Source: JARYGU01 sp033795365 (GTDB taxonomy: Bacteria; Pseudomonadota; Alphaproteobacteria; Rhizobiales; Rhizobiaceae). Taken from it: a DNA stretch of 64,000 nt. The translations under genes and the position numbers were made by a program. This document shows positions 9,825-16,620 of this stretch, piece after piece (position 1 is the first letter of the stretch; each line of letters begins with the position of its first letter). A model generated the notes under the pieces. It was not told the origin of the DNA. It was given only the letters and a program-made list of their open reading frames with translations, and did not search any database. The stretch covers positions 1 through 64,000 of the forward strand of contig JARYGU010000012.1 in the NCBI GenBank assembly GCA_033795365.1, read 5' to 3'.

Positions 9825-10564
9825 TGCGCTTCCGCCGCTGGCATAGACCCGAACCCTATGGTGACACGTCGCGCAAGCGTGCGGCGTTTCTCCGCAAGCA
9901 GCGCCTCGAACGCGAGGCGCTGCCGCTCTTCGCCGACGAGATCGCCGCCGGCCAGCACGACGTCGACGAGGAAATGGCCCGCCGCGCTGTCTGGTGGGAC
10001 GAGGCCGAACGTGAACGTCGCGGCCAGCGGGCCGCGTGGTGGCGGAAGGGTCGCGCCCGGCTCTTCGCGCTGCCCGACAGGCTGCGCGCCCGTGTCCGCG
10101 AGATCTGGCGGACCTGCCCATATCCGGCCGACCCGGCGAGCTTCGCCGATTTCCTGCACCAGATTGCGGTTGGAAAGCTCGATCCCTGGCGCCCGCCGTG
10201 GCAGTTCCATCCCGAGCGGACTGCGCGGATCACCCGCGATCCGTCGACCTTCGGCGAAGCCTTCCGCCGGATCGGTGGCCGCAAGGCCGGCATCGGTCCG
10301 AGCGCGCCGGACGTGGACGAGCTGCTTCACTGCGGCAATCTCGGCTCCGGCATCTTGTTTCTCCGGTCGCGGCTGCGCCCCGTCGAAACGGGCGGCAATG
10401 TCCACATCGCCGCGAGCCATCACGCCGACGCCGCCGAGCGGCTCGAAATCGAGGTGCGCGGTGCGTGCTCAGATGCCGAGCTAGCGCTGATCGAGCGCCT
10501 GGCGCAGGCGACCGAGATGCGGCCCGTCGTGGTCCAGCGTGTCGTCATGGGAGGCCCTTCATGA
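9824..10564 (+). CDS. Conserved ICE protein of unknown function (246 aa)
   Basis: This 246-aa protein is Arg- and Trp-rich at the N-terminus (MRFRRWHRPEPYG, RRAVWWDEAERERRGQRAAWW). A middle segment with short apolar runs follows (PADPASFADFLHQIAVG) and a compact C-terminal domain (LLHCGNLGSGILFLRSRLR). No signal peptide or membrane segment is evident. It shares one-base start/stop overlaps with both neighbours, so it is made with ArdC and DUF2958. Not recognised beyond being a regular member of such ICE operons. Confidence 0.7.
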   Translation: MRFRRWHRPEPYGDTSRKRAAFLRKQRLEREALPLFADEIAAGQHDVDEEMARRAVWWDEAERERRGQRAAWWRKGRARLFALPDRLRARVREIWRTCPYPADPASFADFLHQIAVGKLDPWRPPWQFHPERTARITRDPSTFGEAFRRIGGRKAGIGPSAPDVDELLHCGNLGSGILFLRSRLRPVETGGNVHIAASHHADAAERLEIEVRGACSDAELALIERLAQATEMRPVVVQRVVMGGPS

Positions 10565-10992
10565 TCGGGCCGACGATACGCGGACACAATGGCGGGCCGC
10601 CGCTTGACGAGCCCGTCGACCGGCGCTCCGGCCAGTGCAAGCACTGCATCCACTGGGACGCGCCGCCGGAAAACGAACAGCGCGCTTATGAATGGTTCCA
10701 CCTCGGCCTTTCTCGCCGCCGCGTGAAGCGCCCGTCCGGCACCTGTGATCGCGTGCTTCCGCCCGGTCGCAAAAACACCGTGTTCTCGGCTACCTCGGCC
10801 GAGTTCGGATGCCTTAACTTCGAGGCGAAGCCGCTCCCCGTCCGCTCGACCGGGGGCGACTTCGTCACGATCTGGAGGAACGGCCGCATCGCCTGGCAGG
10901 GACCGGAGGAGAATATCCCGCCGCGCTTCCTTCAGGACATGCTCGATCCCGGCCCGCCTGACGAAGGAGGGTCGCACGATGATGCCTCCTGA
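10561..10992 (+). CDS. Cys-rich ICE protein of unknown function
   Basis: This 143-aa protein has IRGHNGGPPLDE near its N-terminus, a segment common in phage and ICE proteins. CKHC, a later GTCDRVL and FGCLNF could together bind one zinc. The C-terminal part reads as a small beta domain (DFVTIWRNGRIAWQGP). It overlaps both neighbouring genes by a few bases. A regulatory or nucleic-acid-binding role is possible but not shown. Confidence 0.7.
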   Translation: MIGPTIRGHNGGPPLDEPVDRRSGQCKHCIHWDAPPENEQRAYEWFHLGLSRRRVKRPSGTCDRVLPPGRKNTVFSATSAEFGCLNFEAKPLPVRSTGGDFVTIWRNGRIAWQGPEENIPPRFLQDMLDPGPPDEGGSHDDAS

Positions 10993-11320
10993 TCATGTGC
11001 GCTCGCTGCTGGCGCGCATGGAGGACGCGCTTGCAGATGTACGGCGCAATCTCGGACTTGCCGAACGCGCACTCAGCAATTGCGCCGAGGGCGAGACGAT
11101 CCGTCTTCGCCCGAAATACCGGCACTACCACCGGCGCATGAGCCGGTGGACCGGCGCGGACGAGGCGGAGTATCGGCGAGTGCTCGATCGGCTCCTGGTG
11201 GTTGTGGGGCCGGACCTCGACCGGCTCCGGCGCAAGATCGACCGGCAGGAGGCGGCGATCCTGGCGTTGCGTCGGAAATACCGGGTGAATGAGGAGAGAC
11301 CGCAGCGCTTCGACTGGTAG
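10979..11320 (+). CDS. Small basic helical ICE protein
   Basis: This 113-aa protein (MMPPDHVRSLLARMEDALAD) is almost all helix, with repeated Arg/Glu pairs suggesting a coiled coil (residues about 5-35 and 65-105). Two adjacent ATGs (10979 and 10982) could start it. The 5' end overlaps the preceding gene by 14 bp in another frame. It is the last gene of the ardC operon; 46 bp later comes the leader hairpin of the parB-like gene. Function unknown. Confidence 0.65.
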   Translation: MMPPDHVRSLLARMEDALADVRRNLGLAERALSNCAEGETIRLRPKYRHYHRRMSRWTGADEAEYRRVLDRLLVVVGPDLDRLRRKIDRQEAAILALRRKYRVNEERPQRFDW

Positions 11321-11343
11321 CGTCGCGCCCGCGGCCCGGTCGA

Positions 11344-11354
11344 GAGTGAGAGAG
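11344..11354 (+). promoter_or_regulatory. GAGTGAGAGAG purine tract before the parB leader
   Basis: It differs from the ardC and strawberry-notch tracts by one base and lies 12 nt before the hairpin at 11367, the same spacing as in the other leaders. Confidence 0.45.
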
Positions 11355-11366
11355 GGGCTGGTGATT

Positions 11367-11414
11367 TCGTGACGGGTTGGAAGGTCGAGAGAGGGTCTCG
11401 GCCGCCCGTCACGG
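11367..11414 (+). promoter_or_regulatory. 48-nt leader hairpin of the parB-like gene (class A)
   Basis: The outer stem is TCGTGACGGG (11367-11376) with CCCGTCACGG (11405-11414). The inner stem is GGTCGAGA (11383-11390) with TCTCGGCC (11396-11403), loop GAGGG. The 5' bulge is 6 nt (TTGGAA) and the 3' bulge a single G, exactly as in the ardC leader. The Shine-Dalgarno GGAG begins with the last two stem bases. A GAGTGAGAGAG tract precedes it at 11344-11354. Confidence 0.78.
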
Positions 11415-11424
11415 AGAAACCACC

Positions 11425-13584
11425 ATGGCCAAAGCTGCCAGGAAGTCGAAGAAGCCTGCCGTCGCGATGATCGTCTTCTCGCGTTCGCGTGACATTCCCT
11501 TCAATCGCATCCGCCTCTCGGACAGCAATGTCCGCGAAACCGACGTCGAGGCCGGTCTCGACGATCTCACCCACGACATCGACCGGCGCGAGGACATCGT
11601 GCAGGGCATCAATGTCCGCGCCATCCTCGATGCCGACGGCAACGAGACCGGCGATTTCGAGACCCCGGCCGGCGGCCGCCGGTTCCGGGCGATCGCGCGG
11701 CTGGTCGAGGCCGGACGCTTTCCCGCCGATGGCCTCGTTCCCTGCCTCGTCAAGAAGGCCGACGCCAAGACCTCGGCCGTCGACGACTCGCTCGCGGAAA
11801 ATATGCTCCGGCTCGGCCTGCATCCGCTCGACCAGTTCCGGGCGTTCAAGCGCATGTTCGACGACGGCATGACGAAGGAGGAGATCGCCGACGCCTATCG
11901 CACCACGCCGCGCTACATCACGCAGCGTATGCGCCTGGCTTCGGTCTCGCCGGCTCTTCTGGAAGTCTATGCACGCAACGGCATGCCACTGGCGATGCTG
12001 GAGGCATTCACCGTCAATCCCGACCATGCCCGCCAGGAACAGGTCTGGGAGGCTGTCCAGCGCTCCTACAATGTCCAGCCCTGGCAGGTCCGCCAGCTCC
12101 TGACCGAGACCACCGTTCCAACCGACGACAAGCGCGTGCGCTTCGTCGGCGTGGACGCCTATGAGCAGGCCGGCGGCGCGATGCTGCGCGACCTCTTCTC
12201 CGAGGACGATGGCGGCTGGCTCGAAGACGTGGCGCTTCTCGACCGCCTGGTCTCGGAGAAGCTGAAGACGATCGCCGATGAAGTGGCGGCCGAGGGCTGG
12301 AAGTGGATCGCTGTCGATACCAGCCATCCCTACGGTTACGACAACGGCCTTCGCGAGATCACCGGCAGCTTCGCCGATCTCACCGACGAGGAGCGCGCCG
12401 CGCGCGAGGCATTGCGCAACGAGTACGACGATCTTGAATCGGAATATTCCGAGCACGACGAGCTGCCCGACGAGATCGATCGGCGCCTCGGCGAGATCGA
12501 GGCCGCTCTGGAGGACTTCGAGAAGCGCCCCGTCATCTATGATCCTGCCGAGATCGCCCGCGCCGGTGTCTTCATCAGCATCGACCGCGACGGCGAGCCT
12601 GTCATCGAGCGCGGCTATGTCCGGGCCGAGGACGAGCCGGTGGCCGATGCCGGGGACGGCGAGAACGAAAACACCATCGTCGCCGGCGGAAATGACCGCG
12701 ACGTGCAGCGTGCCGTCATCACCATCGGCGGCCAGCCGGCCGAACCCGAAGAGGACGATGACGACGACGGGATCAAGCCGCTGCCGGAGCGGCTCGTCAT
12801 CGAGCTGACCGCCCATCGCACCGTCGCGCTTCAGGAAGCGCTCGCCAGCAACCCGCACGTCGCGATGACGGCGCTGCTCCACCGCATGGTGATGGAGCGC
12901 TATCATTACTCGGCGCCGACCGGGTGCCTGGAGGTTTCCGTTCGCCACAGGTATCTGTCTTCGCAGGGCTCCGATCTCGCCGACAGCCAGTCGGTCAAGG
13001 CGATCGGCGAGCGCTTCGACGCCTGGAAGGCCGATCTGCCTTCCGACGAAGCGGCGCTCTGGGACTGGATCGCTGCACTTGACGAGGCAAGCCGCATGGC
13101 GCTTCTCGCCCATTGCGTCAGCTATGGCGTCAATGCGCTTTATGAGCGTCCGAACCCCCATAGCGCCTCCGGCATCTCGCAGCATGGCCTTGATCGTCGC
13201 CTTGCCGGGGCCGACCGGATCGCCCGCGCCACCGGCTTCGATATGGTGGTCGATGCGGGATGGCGGCCAACGGTCGAGAACTATCTGGGTCGCGTGACCA
13301 AGACCCAGATCCTCGCTGCGGTGCGTGAAGGCGCGGGCGAACGGGCGGCGCAGCTTATCGACCATCTGAAAAAGGGTGACATGGCCAAGGAAGCCGAGCG
13401 CCTGCTGGCCGATACCGGCTGGCTGCCCGAACCGCTGCGCCTGGTCGATCTCGATGGTGATGCGGCCGCCGACACCGATGGCGAGGTCGAGGCTTTGCCC
13501 GACTTCCTCGCCGGTGACGGTGACGACGAGGAAGCAGCGGCTGAAGAAGACGAAGACCGGCAGCACCTCGTCGCTGCGGAATGA
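11425..13584 (+). CDS. Large ParB/Srx-domain protein
   Basis: This 719-aa protein starts at MAKAARKSKKPA, after GGAG. The N-terminal ParB/sulfiredoxin-like domain (about residues 20-130) contains IPFNRIRLSDSNVR, GGRRFRAIARL and DSLAENMLRLGLHPLDQFRAF. A KorB-like helix-turn-helix follows (TKEEIADAYRTTPRYITQRMRLA). The long C-terminal part is acidic, with coiled-coil stretches (about 325-380), a DDDDD run near 453 and an acidic tail. ParB proteins of this type may act in partition or in silencing ICE genes; some also have nuclease activity. It is not next to ParA, which is 15 kb downstream. Confidence 0.85.
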   Translation: MAKAARKSKKPAVAMIVFSRSRDIPFNRIRLSDSNVRETDVEAGLDDLTHDIDRREDIVQGINVRAILDADGNETGDFETPAGGRRFRAIARLVEAGRFPADGLVPCLVKKADAKTSAVDDSLAENMLRLGLHPLDQFRAFKRMFDDGMTKEEIADAYRTTPRYITQRMRLASVSPALLEVYARNGMPLAMLEAFTVNPDHARQEQVWEAVQRSYNVQPWQVRQLLTETTVPTDDKRVRFVGVDAYEQAGGAMLRDLFSEDDGGWLEDVALLDRLVSEKLKTIADEVAAEGWKWIAVDTSHPYGYDNGLREITGSFADLTDEERAAREALRNEYDDLESEYSEHDELPDEIDRRLGEIEAALEDFEKRPVIYDPAEIARAGVFISIDRDGEPVIERGYVRAEDEPVADAGDGENENTIVAGGNDRDVQRAVITIGGQPAEPEEDDDDDGIKPLPERLVIELTAHRTVALQEALASNPHVAMTALLHRMVMERYHYSAPTGCLEVSVRHRYLSSQGSDLADSQSVKAIGERFDAWKADLPSDEAALWDWIAALDEASRMALLAHCVSYGVNALYERPNPHSASGISQHGLDRRLAGADRIARATGFDMVVDAGWRPTVENYLGRVTKTQILAAVREGAGERAAQLIDHLKKGDMAKEAERLLADTGWLPEPLRLVDLDGDAAADTDGEVEALPDFLAGDGDDEEAAAEEDEDRQHLVAAE

Positions 13585-13629
13585 CCGCATACAGGGCGGC
13601 GCAGGCCGCCCCGTACCGTTTTTCAACTC

Positions 13630-13656
13630 GCCCGGCCATCGCGCCGGGCATTTTTT
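13630..13656 (+). terminator. Rho-independent terminator after the parB-like gene
   Basis: GCCCGGC (13630-13636) pairs with GCCGGGC (13643-13649), followed by ATTTTTT. It ends just before the ATG at 13657 and 12 bp before the likely start of the next small gene at 13669, so that gene needs read-through or its own promoter. Confidence 0.85.
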
Positions 13657-13668
13657 ATGGAAGCCGTC

Positions 13669-13974
13669 ATGGCTGATCACATCGACATCGACTTCATCTT
13701 TCGGGCCGACCGCAAAAGTCCCCCGGCCGAGCGGTCGCTGCCCTGGGAGGAGACGTGCGACGGCATCACCGTCGTCGTCGAGCCCAAGCCGCATTGGGCC
13801 GATGATTTGCGGGCCTTCCGCCTCGATGCCCGCGAATATTGCTACTATGCCGACTGAAACCGGTGCGGTGCGCGCGCCCGGTTCTATGGCCATATCGATA
13901 CCTGTGGCGATGACCTGCTGCTGAAGGCCCGCGCCCTGATCATCTGCGAGATCGCCGAGGAGAATTGGAGCTGA
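13669..13974 (+). pseudogene. Small ICE gene interrupted by an in-frame TGA
   Basis: The frame starting MADHIDIDFIFRADRKS runs to TGA at 13855-13857. The same frame continues without shift as NRCGARARFYGHIDTCGDD and on to AEENWS with TGA at 13972-13974. The part after the stop is protein-like and in phase, so the gene was probably 101 codons and lost by one substitution, for example CGA to TGA. The product up to the stop would be 62 aa. The function of the intact protein is not known. Confidence 0.65.
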
Positions 13975-14231
13975 CCGTCATCCCGGTCGAGTTTCAATTT
14001 CGCCTGCACCGGCCATCCTTGCGCAACCGTGTGGGGTTCCGTCTCCGGCCTGGAGCACATCGATCCGGGTGAGACCGGCATGAAGGTGGGCTGGCGCGGC
14101 GCGGCATCTGCGACGGGATTTCGGCATCCTGTCAGAGGCAGAACACCACCCCCGCTTCCATTCGCTGACCTTGGTCTGAGCCGTTTCCTTGTCAATCAAC
14201 CCACGAGGGGTCGGCTTACGCGAGCGTGCCG

Positions 14232-14349
14232 CCCTCGCGGATTCGGGACATGCCCGAACGCGCGAGGGTGATTGCAGACCCGTTCAGACACTTCGGGCGC
14301 CTGTCGCGCGGGGGATGGTCCCCCGCCTCCCAAGACAGGAGCCGAACCC
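14232..14349 (+). promoter_or_regulatory. Structured leader of the 54-aa gene (class B)
   Basis: CCCTCGCG (14232-14239) pairs with CGCGAGGG (14261-14268), and TTCGGG with CCCGAA inside it. A second hairpin GCGGGGGA/TCCCCCGC (14308-14315, 14319-14326) is nested in CCTGTC (14300-14305) with GACAGG (14334-14339). The last GG belongs to the Shine-Dalgarno AGGAG of the ATG at 14350. The rest of 13975-14231 has no convincing gene. Confidence 0.6.
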
Positions 14350-14514
14350 ATGTCCTACGCAGATGCCACCGCCTTTGCCGCCAGCCTCGCTACCACGCTG
14401 ATGGTCTCGATCGTTGTGTTCCAGGCCGGAGACGGAACCCACGGCGCCATGCCCGCCGACGAATTCGATGGCGACGACGAGATGGTGAAACTGGAAATCG
14501 ACCCATGGAGCTGA
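14350..14514 (+). CDS. 54-aa acidic ICE protein
   Basis: This short protein (MSYADATAFAASLATTLMVS) has one moderately apolar segment and an acidic C-terminus (DEFDGDDEMVKLEIDPWS). The start is fixed by AGGAG 8 nt upstream and by the structured leader before it. Function is unknown. The small size makes the call moderate, but the leader architecture is shared with known ICE genes. Confidence 0.55.
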   Translation: MSYADATAFAASLATTLMVSIVVFQAGDGTHGAMPADEFDGDDEMVKLEIDPWS

Positions 14515-14642
14515 GGCGCGCAGGCGCCTCATTCCGATGGCTCGGGACGCCTAGGAGCGTCCGGGCCTTCCGCCTTGCGCTGGAGCTGTCCATCGCCGAG
14601 GCAAGGCCTTCGGCAGAGGAGAGGAAGAGGTCGCGCCTTTGG

Positions 14643-14690
14643 CCATGACGGGTTGAATGCTGAGAGAAGGGCTCTCGGCGCCCGTTGTGG
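14643..14690 (+). promoter_or_regulatory. 48-nt leader hairpin of the 185-aa gene (class A)
   Basis: The outer stem is CCATGACGGG (14643-14652) with CCCGTTGTGG (14681-14690), fully paired with two G-U pairs. The inner stem is GCTGAGAG (14659-14666) with CTCTCGGC (14672-14679), loop AAGGG. The 6-nt 5' bulge TTGAAT and 1-nt 3' G match the ardC and parB leaders. The end of the stem enters the Shine-Dalgarno GGAG (14689-14692), 11 nt before ATG. A purine tract (14617-14630) precedes it. Confidence 0.78.
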
Positions 14691-14700
14691 AGCGATCCCG

Positions 14701-15258
14701 ATGACCCATGCCAGCCAATCCACCTTCGGCCCGATCGAGCGGATTCTCGCCGAGCGGGTGCTGTCCGGATTTCAGCGGACGCAGAAGCTGCCGCTGCGCA
14801 TCTCCTGCCTCGGCACCATCAGCTATGCCGACGCCACCGATGCCGATTACCGCGACCGCAGCGTCTCGCTTGGCGAGGCGGCATCGCCGGAAAACGCCAT
14901 TGCTCTTGCCGCGCTCCACGTTTCGCGCGGCGATCTCGGCCCCGGCGACGACACCGGGTTGCGCTTCGAGCCGCGCCTGATCGTCATTCAGGACAGCGCG
15001 CTCGGCTTGGTTCTCGGTGGCGAAATCCGAGCCGGGATCATTCTCTGGCGGCAGCCGGTCGCCAGCGACGGCGAGGCCCGCCGCATCATCATCGAAGCCA
15101 GCCGAAAGCGCGGCTTGGCCTTCGCTGCCTCCGGCCGAGGCGATCATGTGTCGGCCCGCGTCCTGCGATTCGGAGCGGCGTTGCTGGAAGCGCGGCTGGT
15201 CGATCCGCTTTGGCGCGAGACCGCCGCCGAGCTGCTCAGGCTACCGCAGGCGGCCTGA
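14701..15258 (+). CDS. ICE protein of unknown function (185 aa)
   Basis: This 185-aa protein begins MTHASQSTFGPIERILAERV. It is a soluble mixed alpha/beta protein with no membrane segments (ISYADATDADYRDRSVSLGEA, LGLVLGGEIRAGIILW). The ATG at 14701 is chosen because the class A leader hairpin and GGAG end 11 nt before it, although the frame is open further upstream. A terminator follows. Not recognised. Confidence 0.7.
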   Translation: MTHASQSTFGPIERILAERVLSGFQRTQKLPLRISCLGTISYADATDADYRDRSVSLGEAASPENAIALAALHVSRGDLGPGDDTGLRFEPRLIVIQDSALGLVLGGEIRAGIILWRQPVASDGEARRIIIEASRKRGLAFAASGRGDHVSARVLRFGAALLEARLVDPLWRETAAELLRLPQAA

Positions 15259-15279
15259 TTCCATTCCCTTCCTTCAATC

Positions 15280-15304
15280 AGCCCGGCTTCGCGCCGGGCT
15301 TTGT
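15280..15304 (+). terminator. Terminator-like hairpin before the 15.3-kb gene
   Basis: AGCCCGGC (15280-15287) pairs with GCCGGGCT (15293-15300) around TTCGC, followed by TTGT. It is very similar to the hairpin at 13630. It lies 18 bp before the next start codon, so expression of that gene probably needs its own promoter or read-through. Confidence 0.65.
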
Positions 15305-15321
15305 CGTTTCAGGAGCCTGAC

Positions 15322-15738
15322 ATGGCCGACTACTTCACCCATTTTTCCTGCCTGCTCGATGTGGGGACGTCCGACAACGCCGCTCGCGCCCTCGATCTCT
15401 ACAATCAACTTTCCGAGGAAAACGCTTCGGAAGAGCCGCCGTCCGACAGTTTCCTCCTGTCAATCCAGCCCGAGCATGGCGGCACCAAACTCTGGATGCG
15501 CGATGACGTCACGGGCGACCCGGAGCGCCTGATTCAGTTTGTGAAGCGTTGCGCCGCCGAATTCGGACTGACCGGCCGCTGGGGGTTTCAGTATGCCAAC
15601 GCCTGCTCGAAGCCGCGCGTCGACGGCTTCGGCGGCGGCGCTCATGTGCTCGATCTCGCTACAGGGGAAACCGTAGCCTGGACCTACACCGACGGCTGGC
15701 TTGCCGAAGTGCTGGATGGAGGTGATCCCGATGCCTGA
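15322..15738 (+). CDS. ICE protein of unknown function (138 aa)
   Basis: This 138-aa soluble protein (MADYFTHFSCLLDVGTSDNA) has alternating strands and helices and an aromatic C-terminal half (TGRWGFQYANACSKPRVDGFGGG). The ATG at 15322 follows AGGAG. It overlaps by 8 bp the next gene, which is interrupted, so the two were probably an operon. No family was assigned. Confidence 0.7.
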   Translation: MADYFTHFSCLLDVGTSDNAARALDLYNQLSEENASEEPPSDSFLLSIQPEHGGTKLWMRDDVTGDPERLIQFVKRCAAEFGLTGRWGFQYANACSKPRVDGFGGGAHVLDLATGETVAWTYTDGWLAEVLDGGDPDA

Positions 15739-16375
15739 GATCATCGAAACCACGGTCTATCGGCTCGACGAGCTTTCCGATGCCGCAAAGGACAAGGCCC
15801 GCGCCTGATATCGTGAAGGCGGCTTCGACTATGACTGGTACGATTCCGTCTATGAGGATTTCCAGCAGATCGCGGAAATCCTCGGAATCCGCTTCAAGAC
15901 CCGCACCGTCCGCCTCATGGCCGACGGCACACGTCAGGAGCCTCGTGTCGCCTTTACAGGCTTCTGGTCGCAGGGCGATGGCGCATCGTTCGAATGCTAT
16001 TATTCGTATCGGAGGAATGCCGCGGCCGAGATCCGATCCTATGCGCCGCAGGACAAGAAGCTGCATGAGATTGCCGATGCGTTGCTGGCGATCCAGCGCC
16101 GGAACTTCTACCAGCTTCGCGCCGAGACTAGCCATCGTGGGCACTACTATCACGAGTATTGCATGTCCATTTCGGTCGAACGTGACAGCCCCACCTATCA
16201 GGACATGACCGCCGACGCCGAGGAGATCGTCCTCGAGGCGCTGCGCGATCTGGCCCGCTGGCTCTATCGCCAATTGGAGCGCGAATACGAATACCTGTCC
16301 TCGGACGAGGCAGTCGATGAGACGATCATCGCCAATGAATACACCTTTACCGAAACAGGTCGCCGGTTCGGCTGA
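15731..16375 (+). pseudogene. ICE gene interrupted by TGA at codon 26
   Basis: ATG at 15731 gives MPEIIETTVYRLDELSDAAK and then KDKARA, after which TGA (15806-15808) stops the frame. The same frame continues as YREGGFDYDWYDSVYEDF for 188 more codons to 16375. In the protein family I recall, this position reads KARxWYREGGFDYDW, so TGA most likely replaces a Trp TGG. An internal start at 15917 could give a 152-aa C-terminal product. The family is common in ICEs and its function unknown. Confidence 0.75.
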
Positions 16376-16383
16376 CGCCATTT

Positions 16384-16416
16384 GAGCGCCCCCTCTACAG
16401 GCGGGGCGCTCTTTTT
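16384..16416 (+). terminator. Strong Rho-independent terminator
   Basis: GAGCGCCCC (16384-16392) pairs perfectly with GGGGCGCTC (16403-16411) and is followed by TTTTT. It closes the 15.3-16.4 kb transcript before the leader of the methylase/helicase gene. Confidence 0.9.
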
Positions 16417-16519
16417 GTGTCTGCCATGGTCTGGTCGGCAAGCAAGGCCGGCCATGTTGCCACTCACCCTTCGGCCGCCAGGGGCCGCGATCGGCGGCTT
16501 TCGGCGATTTTGGCCGATG

Positions 16520-16530
16520 GAGTGAGAGTG
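16520..16530 (+). promoter_or_regulatory. GAGTGAGAGTG purine tract before the strawberry-notch leader
   Basis: This 11-mer is identical to 8413-8423 before ardC and lies 10 nt before the hairpin at 16541. It is followed by more GAG repeats. Confidence 0.45.
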
Positions 16531-16540
16531 AGAGCGAGGC

Positions 16541-16601
16541 CGGGACGGATTTGAGCCTGTGCGGTCGAGAGAGAGCGCTGCACGGGCTCGATCCTGTCCC
16601 G
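16541..16601 (+). promoter_or_regulatory. Leader hairpin of the strawberry-notch gene (divergent class A)
   Basis: The outer stem CGGGACGG (16541-16548) pairs with CTGTCCCG (16594-16601), with one G-U and no bulge. The inner stem GAGCCTGTGC (16553-16562) pairs with GCACGGGCTC (16580-16589), 10 bp with one G-U, and the loop is a 17-nt purine-rich segment. The tract GAGTGAGAGTG (16520-16530) precedes it, identical to that before ardC. The Shine-Dalgarno GAGG (16609-16612) lies just after the stem. Confidence 0.6.
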
Positions 16602-16620
16602 CTCTCCCGAGGCTTCTTCC

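Noticed and set aside
11125..13893. A 922-codon open frame on the minus strand opposite the parB-like gene
   Set aside because: It is the complement of a strong plus-strand gene with ParB motifs. High GC leaves long antisense frames open; the translation has no recognisable domain.
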